From NCBI GenBank assembly GCA_029168955.1, contig JAPDOI010000107.1:186001-250000 (forward strand): a stretch of 64,000 nt of DNA, in the 5' to 3' direction. Shown here piece by piece: positions 11,575 to 23,249 of the stretch; the stretch's first letter is position 1; every line of letters starts with the position of its first letter. The position numbers and the translations under genes were made by a program. Origin of the DNA: Aplectana chamaeleonis (lineage: Eukaryota; Nematoda; Chromadorea; Rhabditida; Cosmocercidae). The notes under the pieces were generated by a model that saw only the letters and a program-made list of their open reading frames with translations, was not told the origin of the DNA and ran no database searches.

Positions 11575-12251
11575 CTCTGCCAACGCGTAGCTAAATGCCT
11601 CACACGGAAACCAGAGATGCCCAGGGTTTCGGAGGCATCTAGTCTAATTTTGACGCAAGAATTTACGTAAATTACGGAAAGTTTAGCCTCAGTTGGTGAA
11701 ATTTTAGCTACAGCGCCCGCATATTCTTCGTAAATTCTCGCTACAGCACCCGCATATTCTACGCTTATTCTCGTTGCAGCACTGGGTCGATCGACCCACC
11801 CAGTCTTGATCTGTTTTAGAAAGGCGATCCCCGCTGCGATCGAGCGCATCGCCGTTTCTTCCTCACGGCCTGCAGCATACCAGCGGCCAAAATTATCCCT
11901 TGCAAGGTCTTGCAGAGAGCGACACGGGGTCATCCTCCACGACCACCCACAGAGTGTCAAGTTCTCCCTGGGTTGACTGTGCCGAAACTGCTCAAACCGC
12001 ATCCCTGCGTTCCGCGTAGCCAACGCGGGTTTGAGATTGAATTCAACACAGGCTGTCGCGAAATCCGTAGATTCTCGCTACAAAATTATAGCGAGAATAT
12101 ACGGGTTTAGCGTCAGAGAGAACAGTGGTTCGAACGACACAAGAATATGCGGGGTTTAGCTATCGTAGCTAAAAGCCTTAAATTCTCGCTACATGGAATG
12201 GGGCGGCGTTTCCGAGCCGCGCCCTCCGGCATCAGCTACGCGTTGGCAGAG
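11575..12251. mobile_element. TIR element, family D, copy 1 (CTGCCAACGCGTAGCT ends)
   Basis: The left end CTCTGCCAACGCGTAGCT is inverted at the right end as AGCTACGCGTTGGCAGAG. A second copy at 22095-22788 matches through most of its length, including CAGAGATGCCCAGGGTTTCG and the GCGACACGGGGTCA block. The interior holds repeated TTCTCGCTACA and its complement, making small hairpins. Long minus frames (11541-12023) are repeated in copy 2 with shifts and stops, so they are not a conserved gene. Confidence 0.85.
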
Positions 12252-12639
12252 CAATTTTGTTCAAGAGAGCCGAATAAGGGAGCTGCATAATATCATTCCT
12301 AAGGTTACGGTTGCCCCGTTCTGGCGCACTTAACTATCGTTCTTGTTTCTTTCCCCAACCCCAAAATAGTGGGGTTCAAACGCCTAACTTTTTTCAGTGT
12401 ACAAATTGGCCGGCTTGCGGAAGCTGTACATGTTCAAAAAAGTTTTGATGTGGACTTTTCTTGAGGTGGATAATGCCCCTATTAATGATTTTGTCGAACG
12501 TTCAAAGTTTTTTCCTACTGTCAGGAATCTCTTTTTATGCTTTTTGAAAGAAACATCACGAAGGTTTTCATCAAAAACATAGCTTCAGCGAGTGTGAAAT
12601 CGACCAATCAATTTGCAGCCAAACTTACAACTTACAATA

Positions 12640-13380
12640 CAACTGGAAAATTTTTCAGTGGGTACCCCCCCCCCGATTAGGGAATTTTCGGGGCGTTCAG
12701 GAGAATTTTTTCGGATTCGGCTCAAAACTTTCAACCGGGGTTTTTAAGGGCGCTGAATCCGAATCTGGGGTCTATTCCTCGCCAGACTTAGGGTTACTGT
12801 AGGTTACGGTTGGCATAATGCCTTTTAATTGGCGATATCTACCTTAAAATTTCGAGAATCGGGAAATGGACCTGAAATTCGTGCCCAGCTTCCCAAGCAA
12901 CACCCACAATGATATTTTAAGTTAAATCTGAGACTTTGACCGAGCTACCGTATGCCCACCGTAACCTACCGTAATTTGTCGAAAATAGATAAAGTGGTTG
13001 CAGATACAAGTTAGGCAGCCCGAATAGCCCCTATGTTCAAGTTTTGAGGCGATTTGGTAGTAAGATTCTCGAAATCATCAAGAGTCGCATTTGGGCAGCA
13101 ACTTTTCCCCCATTTCGAAGCTTCGGACCAAATCAGATGGAATTTTTCGAATATTGACAAATGGGTCTCAGATTCGTAATCAGCACCCAAAACAACCTCT
13201 ACAAACAAGTTTTGGGCTCTATCCGAGTAAATTTTTTTGAACGCCCTAAAAATTGCCATTCGTGTAACTCTTCTCTATCGGCAAAGCTACGGAAATGCCC
13301 ACTTTTGGGAATCTCCTGTGAATCTCTGAAGCATTTAGCCGATTCTAAGTATGGAATAGGGGAGCACTGTCCTCCCTCTA
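12640..13380. repeat. Family G fragment (CTACCGTAAxCTACCGTAATC type)
   Basis: Shows the hallmark order of this dispersed family: GGGAATTTTCGGGGCGTTC, CGGATTCGGCTCAAAACTTT, CTGTAGGTTACGGT, AAATCTGAGACTTTGACC, CCCACCGTAACCTACCGTAA and a GTCGAAAATxGAT block. Related copies lie near 21090, 23680, 29690, 30240, 33450, 51090 and 55200. It lacks clear termini here. Confidence 0.75.
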
Positions 13381-13522
13381 GAACATATTAAAGTTGCATC
13401 TCAAAACCCCACCTTATGTGTGCAACCCTCCCTCGTTAGTGTTCTAGTATTTTTTTTTCAGAAATGAAAACAACTTATTGTGAAAAAATCAGGAAAAACA
13501 GGGCTGAAAATGCACAATGAAG

Positions 13523-14378
13523 TTAAAGGCAAGGTTCGCGATAGAAGCGATTTTTGAGCTCTCTTCAGTAAAATGAATAGCCTAGGCCGCTCATTTTGAG
13601 CCGTTCGAAGCAAGGCTTATCGGGCTTATCATGTCAAAACCTCCTTATCACTGATACATTTTGCCATCACCGACCGCTCCGCTGCTTACTCCGCCCGGAC
13701 TCATGCTAGCAACCTATGCTATATATAGATTTGATCATCACAAAAGTAAAAAGAAGTGAGAAAAATGAAAGTTTGCTGGAAAAACGCACAAAAACAAGGT
13801 AGAACGGTTAACAACAGGTATCCGCATCAGGGAAGAGCGGAACGAAGGTATGAATTTTCGGAAATCGGTTTACGGGTTTCGGAACGAAAATTATTTTCTC
13901 GGGGTTTCGGAAATCGGGCGCCAAACGCTTGAAAATGCGCGGAAATACGATTTCCGGAACGTGAAACGCGGAAAGATTAAGAAATCATCTAATGTTTTCT
14001 TCCTCCCTGATGACCCGATATTTTCGCATCCCGCAGCGTTTTCTACGGGTTCCGGAACGCGAAACGCGGAACTCCGCTCATCCCTAGTCCGCATCCCCCC
14101 ATTGAACGAGATTTCCATGAATGCTTGTTTATCCGTCTTTTATTTTGAGTGAATAGTCTCTAAAAATTCTAACAAACTACTTTAGAAGCAACATAAAAAT
14201 TGGCAAAACAGGAATCCATAGAAATCTCGATAATTGGGGGAGGGTGGATACCAATCAATAACTTGTTCTTGAGCGTTATTTCTCCAAATTCTCACTTATT
14301 TTCACTTTTGTGATGGCCATATGTACCTTTTCATGAGGACAGCACAAAAACGGTTAATATCGTGAACTCTGACTTTAG
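13523..14378. mobile_element. Family A-related MITE, interrupted
   Basis: The left end TTAAAGGCAAGGTTCGCGAT and the right end ATCGTGAACTCTGACTTTAG are diverged forms of the family A termini. Without the hAT insertion at 13828-14086 it would be about 590 bp. The GACCGCTCCGCTGCTTACTC segment near 13670 has an inverted relative at about 14500. Confidence 0.6.
13828..14086. mobile_element. hAT MITE (CAGGGATGAGCGG type) with 8-bp duplication
   Basis: It begins CAGGGAAGAGCGGAACG and ends CTCCGCTCATCCCTA. Flanks are ATCCGCAT (13820-13827) and GTCCGCAT (14087-14094), 7 of 8 identical, as expected for an aged hAT duplication. The interior is rich in TTTCGG and GAAACGCGGAA motifs and closely matches the copy at 54518-54806. 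It is non-coding and nested in a family A-like MITE. Confidence 0.85.
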
Positions 14379-14477
14379 CCTCAAACCAAACCGTCTGAAA
14401 TAGAGACCCAAAGAATTGAAGTATAGCTTCATACACCTCTAGAAGAAGTACATCTAGAAAGGGGTTAAGAAAAATTC

Positions 14478-14620
14478 ACGTGAAGCCTAGCTCGCTCGAA
14501 TGAGCCCGGGCGGAGCAAGCAGCGGAGCGGTCGATCATAACAAAATACAAATGTGATTAGGAGATTTTGACATGATAGTCCCGATAAATCTTTCGTCGAG
14601 TGGCACAAGGGGGGGGGAGG
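14478..14620. repeat. Inverted copy of the 13580-13700 segment
   Basis: CGGGCGGAGCAAGCAGCGGA with TTGACATGATAGTCCCGAT is the reverse complement, with changes, of the block at 13580-13700. The same GACCGCTCCGCTGCT and CTCCTTATCA motifs recur in the MITE at 27999-28333 and near 59480-59570. Confidence 0.6.
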
Positions 14621-16183
14621 AGATAGGCTATACTTCTAAAGGAGAAACTACGGTAAAAGGTACGGCTTCGGATTTCTTTGGTGATGTTGTGCAGAAATAG
14701 CCTTAATTTTAATTCCATGGATTAATACCCTGGGATAGTACATTAATTCCAAATTCAAAAACTGTACTTTTGGAACTCAAGCGTGTGCGAGGCGATGTTT
14801 GTGATGTCCTATAACATACTAAAGTTTCACAGAACTTTGGTAGAACCCTGTTGAGATCACACGAACCATTTTGTTTCCCTTTTCACGGTGAAGATTCCAC
14901 CAACGCAAACTACATTGCTGATAGAGAATCAAAACGGCTAGCTCGTGCCGACCGTAAGTGTGTCTGCGCGCGACTAGCCAAACTGTGGAGCTAGTCTGTT
15001 TGCGGCCAGATCGAAACTTATATGTGTTCGTGGTCGCAAAGATGCCTTAGCACGGTGTACTCTCGTCACTTAACTTACGTCCATATCAGACCTTTCGTCC
15101 ACGCGGTCGGCGTGCGTGTGGAGCGGTCCTTGCGAAGGCGTTCTTCCGGGGGAGCTTTTCCAGGGCTGGGAACAGCTGGCTGGGATTTTATTCACTATTC
15201 GTCTAGTATTCCCGCCCATTGATTCAGAGGTTTGAAAAATGCTTTCGCAACCACCGCTCGACACGCACACCGACCACGTGGGCGGACAGTCCCAGTCGGA
15301 CAGACTTTATTTCTGCGCGCGAGCGATGCGTATTCTTGTTCGAGTGACTGCGCCAGGAATGTGGAGAAGGCCAGCGGGAATTTGCCTGAGTAAAGGCAGT
15401 AGTGTATGGTATTGTTTTCAGGCATTTTTCTTCTTCTTTCGAACAACCTTCGCTGACAACCTGTTCAGCCAATGCTCAACAAACCAGTGTCGAAACATAC
15501 CTATATACGTCTTGTGTGAGCTCTGAGATGATGTGCTGGGCAAAAAATGCCCGGGGAAATGATTATTAAGGAACGAAATTAGGGGATTGGATAGATTCTC
15601 GGCAGAATTGAAAATATTAAAATTGAGGTACATAGAGGATGAATCAGCAGAAGGGTACAAACTGAAGTGAGAACATTTTGCGGCTAAGAGGTGCGAAGGT
15701 AATCGAGGTTGTGAAGTAATGGTCGAACTATGGAAAAGAAGATGACGAGACACTATTTTTCTAGGTTCATTTCGGTTCAACATTCAGATACACTAACGCT
15801 AAGCGAGATCGAGAAAAGTAACAAAACGAAGTGAGGTCGTTGACATAATAAATTTGCCAACAGAATTGCTGGAACCCTTTTTCGAACATAATTGATGGAT
15901 AGGTGACTCGGTTGTTTGAAATGGTATGAGTATGCACAATAGATGGCAGTTGTTACGAAAGAAGTTAAGAAGTTTAAACGAGAGAAGTTAAGAAGTTTAA
16001 TTTCCTATTGGAAAGCGAGACTGGAATTATCTTTTTCCTTCTTCATGGAAAAATAAAACTTCCAGAGAGCGCTTGATGGGACTTGGGATTTCCGAAGGAC
16101 GGATTGTTTCATTGTTACAATACTCAGTTTCTCTGAGAGTAAGGGGTGGAGCGAGGTCACTAGATTTCGGGCATCCTCTGATT
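14621..16183. other. No gene recognised; one local inverted repeat
   Basis: No gene is supported. Around 15107-15142 the sequence GTCGGCGTGCGTGTGGAGCG is inverted near 15241-15277 (CGCTCGACACGCACACCGAC), separated by about 100 bp. Overlapping frames there (15022-15526) are explained by this repeat. Confidence 0.5.
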
Positions 16184-16290
16184 CGCGGTTAAATTTAGAG
16201 TGGGCCATTACGGATTCGCGCTGTGGACACGCGACGCATCGGTTTCGTCCGAGCTTCCGTGCCTGCATCAGCTGATCGTGTAGGATTTTC
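16184..16290. repeat. Left member of inverted pair with 17992-18115
   Basis: CCTCTGATTCGCGGTTAAAT and the following sequence up to GCATCAGCTGATCG are repeated in inverse orientation at 17992-18115 (GATCAGCTGAC... to ...GAATCAGAGG). The pair could mark the ends of an older element or be two independent copies; the flanks do not align further. Confidence 0.55.
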
Positions 16291-16601
16291 TTTCATTTTT
16301 CTTTGATTTTTCCGTTTCTCAAGTCTTCTCCCAACAGTTTTTGACCTTTCAATGCTACGGTCGTTATATTACGACCATTTGCTGAAGTTTTAATATCAGG
16401 AATAGCGGAAATCGTCGGTAACGGACAGGATCCGCCAAATTTTTTTCATTTTATTGTGTCACCCAAGAAGAACCAGTTTGTTGCGTTTCTCACTAACTTC
16501 TCACTTCTCTAGCAAGCTTTCAATTGATCGTGAACTTTGTCAGAATTTTTTATTGTTTAGCCTGGTTGGAATTCCCAAGAAAACTACTGGTTGTGAGTGT
16601 T

Positions 16602-17092
16602 CAAGGCACAGGACACCCAAGAAATTAATTTTCAGATTTCATACTTATATTGGAGAGAGTCACACGCTGATCACAGTGGTATCTCTCAAATCGTCCAGGC
16701 CCCCCTATGAACAGAGTTATGGCTCTTCAAAGATGCCTAGATTTTGAGGGCGAAAAATTGGTGGACGAGTTGTCTCAGATCTGTATTTCTCTTCATTCGC
16801 AGTCGTTGCGTGAGAGAAAGCCAGGATAAGGAGACAGTCCGGTAATGGACTGAAGAACGACGACTTGTTGGAATTCATCCATCCATCGAGCCGCTATCGA
16901 GTTCGAAAATCTGGTAGGGGGCCGGGCCTGTGGTGGTGAGCGAAGGGGGTCGGGCCTGTGGTGGTCGCTTATATCTCGCTTATTTGGAGGAAATGAGATC
17001 TGGCATTTGGCACGTGTTATACAGGAGGGGTCTTCTACACATTTACATGGAAATCTCAAAATTCTTATCTGAGGGTGTACTGTGCCTTTAAA
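16602..17092. mobile_element. MITE, family F, copy 1 (AAGGCACAGGACACCC ends)
   Basis: The left end CAAGGCACAGGACACCC is inverted at the right end as GGGTGTACTGTGCCTTTAA. About 490 bp. The interior (ATCCATCCATCGAGCCGCTA, GGTGGTCGCTTATATCTCGC, TGGCACGTGTTATACAGGAG) matches the copy at 19206-19697 and, at both ends, the large element at 38607-42389. Confidence 0.9.
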
Positions 17093-18976
17093 CTGTTTTT
17101 CTGCCTTCGAGGTTAATATTGTGGACAGACTTTATTGGTTCGGCATGAGCGTTTCGACGATGATCGTCGTCTTCAGAGGCCTGGAAAGCAGTACAAGGAT
17201 AACCTCGTGCTCTGTATACCATCAAATACTGCCACCGCTCTAGCGTTTCCGAGAGCCCCTCAAGTTAGGAACGCGAAAGCTCAGTCAAACAGATCCAGGA
17301 ACTCACACATCTATCCGCCCATCGAGCAGCGTCACGTCTGCTGTTAACGAGACCAGTAACGAATGGATGGTGCCGCGCGTTGTGCCATTTGACAGTAAAT
17401 GATAGGCACGTTGTGAGTGTTTTTTTTTATTTCAAATCTTTTGTTTGTGGTTAAGGGTACCCATGTGATGTATGTTTTTGTTGTTGTACTTCACCTACAG
17501 CTTGCTTCCTAAAAATGGGTCATGCCCGAATTTTTTCGCTCAGGCGGACCCCATTTCCACAGGCCTGAATAAAAAGAGTTCGAGCATTACCCATATTTAG
17601 GATCAAGATTTCGAGAGAAGTGAAACAACAGAAACTCTCTAATAAAAATGTGTTTTGATTCGATAAAACAGATTTTAAACAAAAAAAGCTCATACTTAGG
17701 TGATCTTTGGAGATTCAAGCCGGCCTAAACAACGAAATTCTGAAAAGATTCACGATTGATGAAAAACTTGCTAGACAACTCAGAGGTCAGTAGCAAACAC
17801 TGGATAGGGGTTTTAGTTGGGTAGCACCACGAAAAAAAAAACTCCCAGACAATTGGCAGATCCTACAAGTTGCAGACGGTTCCCGCGGTTCCTGAAATTA
17901 AAACTTCGGCAAACTGAACTAATAGCGAACATTGCATTAAATGATCGAGAACAGTTAAAAAGGACGTGAGAAATAAGGAAAACCATAAAAAATGCCCACA
18001 GATCAGCTGACAAGGGGATTCGCGCGGAAGGTCGTATTTACGAAGCCTATGCGCCGCATGTACGCAGCGCGCGTCCGCAAGGGCACACTCTAAATTTAAT
18101 CCCGAATCAGAGGATACATCTGCCGCTCCCATTTTCAAAGAAATTGCTCGATATCTCTGTTCTCTTCGGAGACTTGTCAACAGTCTAATTGTGATATCTC
18201 TTGGCTAACATTCTATACTCCCTCGCATAGAGTTTCTCTTCTAGTACACGTTTTGCCCCCCACCACTGTATCCGATTTTGGCTCCACAATACATACATTG
18301 CTTGACGTCATGATTGTTTTTATGTGCCAAAACAAACTAACATTGTGGGTGCAAATAAATGGCACCTGATTTCGACTCAGAGGATGACTCCTCGAAAATC
18401 AGACGTTCGATTCCTTATCAGATGTTTAGTCGAAAGGGTCAGTGGACAAAAGCTACTGCTCTTGCTTCTCATTTTCAATGATTTGTTTTTCACGTTGATC
18501 GTTAGTTCTGGTAAAAAATTTGCCTTTCACATTTTATCTTCCTCTACATTGTTCAATGTTGCCTTTCTCCCGTAAAGCCGTAGGGAATTATGTTCCACTA
18601 CGTTAGGGAGCAATAAATTTTGTTCATTCCAACTACATAGGTAGGGAAACTGCACTCATGCTAAAGCGAAAAACATGCTTATCAATTGAATGACTGTTCA
18701 TTGTCATATGATAGAGCCTTTTTTCGAAACCGAAAGAAAAGGAACCACGTTTCATAGAATAGCAGGTTACTACGCTGTTATTATGATTTTTTAAACTCTT
18801 CTATTACTTGAAGATTTCGAGGATCGAACAGACTGAAGACTTTCCCTTGAAACGAAACGACTGCCGAAATTCACCAGTTGGCGCTAGTCAGCAAATAGCC
18901 AAACTCTACACTCTGTTTAAATCGTAGAGGCTCGCAAAAAGTGCGAAAAGGTCACACTTTAAACCTTTCCTTCCTC
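17093..18976. other. No gene recognised; holds the right member of an inverted pair
   Basis: About 1.9 kb with only short frames. The segment 17992-18115 is the inverted partner of 16184-16290 and explains the 105-codon minus frame at 17863-18180. Confidence 0.5.
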
Positions 18977-19209
18977 AAATGTAGTGGTAACCATGAAAAA
19001 AGTCATCGGAAAAACTACAAAAAACAGCTTAGATCGAAAACAGCTGAAAAACTATGACGTCAAAAAACAAGAAAGTTCAGGCTCCAAATTTAGCCCGAAA
19101 CAGCGTTTTTTCCGCAATTTTTTCTTTTAGGTCCTGCTACTCAAAACCCACAAAAGGGTTTGGAGAAGAAGAGTAGGCAGTCATATTTTATCGCGACCAC
19201 TGCCTTTAA
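18977..19209. mobile_element. Short MITE (AGTGGTCGCGAT ends), abutting next MITE
   Basis: The right end TTTATCGCGACCACTGCCTT is the inverse of the left end of the 61408 copy (AAGGCAGTGGTCGCGATAAA). The eroded left end near 18977 reads AATGTAGTGGTAACCATGAA. The shared interior includes ACAGCTTAGATCGAAAAC. It shares TTTAAA with the element that starts at 19206. Confidence 0.75.
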
Positions 19210-19697
19210 AGGCACAGGACACCCAGAAAATTAGTTTTTAGGTTTTATCCCTATGTATCTTGGAGAGGGTCACACTCTGATCACAATGGTATTCCTGAAA
19301 TCGTCCACTACCCCCTACGAACGGAAGTATGGCTCCTTGAAAATGGCTGTACTCTGAGGGCAAAAGTTTAGTGGACGAGTTTTCTCAGGCCTGTATTTCT
19401 CTTGATTCGCAGTCGCGGCAGCAAAACACGATGGGGAGATAGATCGGAAAGGTAGCGAAGAACGACGATCCGGTTGAAAATCATCCATCCATCTAGCCGC
19501 TATTGAGATCGAAAATCAAGAAGGGGGCCGGGCGTGTGGTGGTGGCTGGAGGGTGTCGGGCCCGATGTGGTCGCTTATATCTCGCTTACTTGGAGGAATT
19601 GAGATCTCGCATTTGGCACGTGTTATACAGGAGGGGTCTTCTACACAATCACACGGAAATCTCAAAACTCATATCTGAGGGTGTACTGTGCCTTTAA
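19206..19697. mobile_element. MITE, family F, copy 2
   Basis: The ends TTAAAGGCACAGGACACCC and GGGTGTACTGTGCCTTTAA are inverted repeats. The interior follows copy 1 at 16602-17092 closely. The 64-codon frame at 19503-19697 is a shadow inside it. Confidence 0.9.
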
Positions 19698-21086
19698 CAC
19701 GATCGGTATGGGGTGCGTGCGGCGAATGGTAATCATTAGGCTCGTTTCACCGTAAGTGAATCAAAAGGTTCCTTAAACTTGAGGTCCGACCACTTCGATT
19801 AGAGATAGCTCAACGTTAAGCTTCCAGACAGAATAGGGTCGCGAAACTTCAACAAAATTTGTCTCAAATCTGCGGTCCGTTCGGCATTCTTTCCTAGATG
19901 AGGTATACTTTCCGTGTCTAACTCGGAACTGCAGTCCAAGATCATACGATGGCCTTTCTAAACTCAAACTTTGGACCATCTATGTTCAGCTGAGACAAGA
20001 AGCTGCAACAACGCTACCAACTGTTTGGCGGAGATTTGTCGCTGATAAGATTTTATCAATGTTATCGGATTATTATAGCAAATCTTCTGAATAAGGCTGT
20101 AAAGCAAACAATCCAGAATTAAGATTCACATGTAATTCGCATCCATAGTTTAGTGAAGAGGTTCTCCTTTTTTTTGGAGAACTGCTACTTTTTTTGGCTT
20201 GTAGGTGAAGTACAAGAAAAGGTGAGGCGCAAACGCAGGCACACAATTCGCTTGCTTCGTGGCGGGACCCATTTTGCAACAACCTTTTCAGTTTGCCATC
20301 TGCAGTTGCGGACAACCGCTGTTGCAGCACGCAGCGACTTGATATTCGTGCTGGATCAAAGGGTAGTCATGCAGGGACCAGCTGTTTCCAGCGCGATTAG
20401 CTGCAGCAGTGACTGGCCCGACTGCGAGGCGGAATCCCGCTCCGATAAGGATATAACTCTCCCTACAAGTTCATTTATTATTCCTAAATTTTATCATTAC
20501 TTTCAAGTTGCCGTGACACATCCGCAACTTTACTGCATGCGTAAATGTATCTGTACTGTCCGCGTCGGAGTTAAATTTAAGTTGTGCAATTAACAGATAT
20601 GCGTGCGTGGCGCACGATTTCGTACAAGCTTCCTCGCTCACCCGCATCGGCCTATAGTGGTCAGTCTTCCTTAGGCCATAGTTATACATCAGTAGATTGA
20701 AAAGTTCCCACGATGACCTTACCTCAGTTTAAACCTTGAATTGGAAACCTGTCTGCAATATTGCGTCGTTGACAAATATATTTCACCGATATTGCTGCAG
20801 AAGCTCTCTATTATTCTTCTCCTCCTGTCATTGCACAGTGCTCATAATACCATTTCTGCAATTTTTTTGGCAAGCTTAACTATAAAAATATTCAGATGGT
20901 GGAACTTTTCGAATCTTTTGGTCTGGCTTATCACAGTAAGGGTGTTCCTAAGTGACAGTTGCCTTGCAATTCCGCGTTCCGCCGGTGTATAACTAGAACC
21001 CTTGTAGCGCAACACATTTCAATTAGGTTCCCTTTCAAGGACGCTATCAAATCTAAGTTTCCAGCTGCCAAAGTGATCTTCAAACA
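19698..21086. other. No gene recognised; one 146-codon frame of doubtful value
   Basis: The frame at 20153-20593 includes a serine and acid rich part (SSDWPDCEAESRSDKDITLP) that could be an exon fragment, but I see no domain and no supported splice structure. The rest has no recognisable feature. Confidence 0.4.
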
Positions 21087-21089
21087 GGG

Positions 21090-22020
21090 TTACAAATGAG
21101 TTCTCTCGTTTAGCGAAAAAGTAAGGGTACATATCATGCAATTTTCAGGGCGTTCGAAAAAAGTGCTCCAGATTTGGCTCACAACTTCTTTCTGAAGATT
21201 ATTCCAAGTATTCAATACGAATCTGGGGTCTTTTGATCGATATTCTGGGGCATCCCGCATGTTGCGGCAGATGAAATAAGAATTACTGTGCTTATCTAGG
21301 TCAAATTCCGGTCCGCAATTGCGTCTCGACACGCTTTGCGGCCGCACGCGCTAGAGTCAGTCGGGTTAGTTTCCAGTTTCTAAAACCCACCTAGAGTCCA
21401 CAAATCGGTGGCTGCGGCGTTGGAAACTCTTCCGACTCGAAAGCGCGCGGCCGCGAAGCGTGTCGAGACGCAATTGCGGACCGGAATTTGACCCAGATAA
21501 GCACAATAGCTAGCTTTTTCTTTTATTTCGAAAATCGATAAAAGGATCTCAAATTCGTGTTCAGCATCCAATCAACCCCTGAGACTATTACAATTGTACT
21601 GTATACCCACCGTAGCCTACCGTAATCTATCGAGAGTCGATGAACAGTCCTCAGACTCGTTCTACGCGCTCCAAAGAAACTCAGCAAAGATGTTTAAAGG
21701 AAAGTCTGCTGGAGCGTTCAAGGCAAGTCTGCCCCGAAAATTTGCCTTGTTGGAAGGCTTCTAACCAAACGTGTCAAGGTTCTTCAAAACACCACGACGA
21801 ACGGACCTCAGTTTAGTGCTCAGGTCCCCCAACAATCCCTCACAAGGGACCACTTTGAACGAAAAATGGAGTTTTGGAAAACGGTCTTCTGAGGGTTGCA
21901 GAGGAATTAGAAAGAAATAATTTGGGATTTCAAAATTTCACTCAGTCCTCACGGTAGATCAAAAATGTCCAAAAAACGAAAGAAACCAGAACACTGGCTT
22001 GGGAGGATATAGCCCACATG
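21090..22020. repeat. Family G fragment with nested palindromic MITE
   Basis: Carries the family G blocks (TTTTCAGGGCGTTCG, CCCACCGTAGCCTACCGTAA, TCTATCGAGAGTCGATGAAC) and, near 21836, CCCTCACAAGGGACCACTTT, a version of the family G end CTCACAAGGGAACTACTTTT. It is interrupted by the palindrome at 21287-21509. Confidence 0.65.
21287..21509. mobile_element. Palindromic MITE (CTGTGCTTATCTAGGTCAAA ends)
   Basis: Two arms of roughly 75 bp are near-perfect inverted copies: CTGTGCTTATCTAGGTCAAA at the left and TTTGACCCAGATAAGCACAA at the right, both continuing through CCGGTCCGCAATTGCGTCTC and the NotI-like GCGGCCGC. A related, split copy lies at 51383-53748. Confidence 0.85.
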
Positions 22021-22094
22021 TGACCTATACAGTGGCCTTGTAATCATCTGAAAACGTTCTCCTGCTCGTTGCATGCAAACCATCGTTCATTGCA

Positions 22095-22788
22095 CTCCGC
22101 CAACGCGTAGCTAGTTGCCTCGCACGGAAACCAGAGATGCCCAGGGTTTCGGAGGCATCTAGTCTAATTTTGACACAAGAATTTACGTAAATTACGGAAT
22201 GCTTATCCTCAGTTGGTGAAATTTTAGCTACAGCACCGACATATTCTACGCTCATTCTCGTTGCAACATCCGGTCGATCGACCCTCCCAGTCTTGATCCG
22301 TACTAGGAAGACGATCCCCGCTGCGATCGAGCGCATTTCTTCCCCACGGCCTGCAGCACACCAGCGGCTAAAATAATCCCTAGCAAGGTCTTCCAGAGAG
22401 CGACACGGGGTCAACCTCTACGACCACCCTCAGAGTGTCAAGTTATCCATGGATTGACTAGGCCAACACTGTTCAAACGGCATCCCTGCGTTCCGCGTAG
22501 CCAGCGCGGGTTTGAGATTGCATTTCAACACAGGCTCCCGCTGAATCCGTAGATTCTCGCTACAGAATGTTAGCGAGAATATACGGGTGGAGCGTCAGAG
22601 AGAGCAATGGTTCGAATTTAGCATTCGTTTTTACGTAGAATACGCGCAGAATTCGCACCCTTATAGCCTCGACACAAGAATATACGGGTTTTAGCTATCG
22701 TAGCTAAAACCCGTAAGTTATCGCTACATGGAATGGGGCGGCGTTTCAGTCCGCGCCCTCGGAGGCATCTAGGTACGCGTTGTCAGAG
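22095..22788. mobile_element. TIR element, family D, copy 2
   Basis: It starts CTCCGCCAACGCGTAGCT and ends AGGTACGCGTTGTCAGAG. About 694 bp and co-linear with copy 1 (11575-12251), with an extra segment near 22617-22680. The outermost CATTGC / GCAATG also pair here, so the inverted repeat may extend a few bases further. Confidence 0.85.
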
Positions 22789-22819
22789 CAATGAGATAGT
22801 CGTGATAAGCTAGCAGCAC

Positions 22820-22890
22820 ACCGTGGCTCAGCCCGTTAGGCGTTGGATTACGATGCAATTGAATTATGGTTCGAATACTGTGGGACCATT
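22820..22890 (+). repeat. tRNA-derived SINE head
   Basis: TGGCTCAGCCCGTTAGG (22824-22840) fits a tRNA D-arm/A box and GGTTCGAATAC (22868-22878) fits a T-arm/B box, 44 bp apart as in a tRNA. The acceptor stem does not pair and there is no discriminator end, so it is a tRNA-like pol III promoter of a SINE rather than a working tRNA. Confidence 0.6.
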
Positions 22891-23110
22891 ACTGCATTAT
22901 GGCTGACACTAATGACACGTCTATGTGTTCACCATATTTGTTTTGAGTTTTAACAGTGTCTCTTGTTTTTATACCTCTTTTCGTATATCGCAGAGGTAAC
23001 ATGTTATAAACTAAGAGCGCTTTATATCAATGACAGAAGCTATGGAAATTTCAAGGTTTCAAAATTTGCTAGATTATCAAGAATACCCTTACCCTCCTCC
23101 CCGCATATGA

Positions 23111-23249
23111 TCGATCACTGCTCGAGAGATCGCTGCGTCGAACACATGTGGCACGCACGCAAGCGAGGAGGTAATGATCCTATCACTACCTCCTCGCTTG
23201 CGTGCGTGCCCCGTGTGTTCGACGCGGCGATCTCTCGAGCAGTGATCGA
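23111..23249. repeat. 63-bp-stem hairpin, 13-base loop
   Basis: The arm 23111-23173 and the arm 23187-23249 are inverted copies of 63 bases with only three mismatches, separated by 13 bases. Two of the mismatches would be G-U pairs in RNA of the plus strand. The arms are GC-rich (GCACGCACGCAAGCGAGGAG). It is longer than a usual pre-miRNA and could be a foldback MITE or a long hairpin RNA locus. Confidence 0.85.

Noticed and set aside
20153..20593. 146-codon frame as a gene
   Set aside because: Starts in T-rich low-complexity sequence, no domain, and an overlapping minus frame of similar quality.
22820..22890. Functional tRNA
   Set aside because: A and B boxes are present but the acceptor stem does not pair and the T arm is imperfect; a SINE head fits better.
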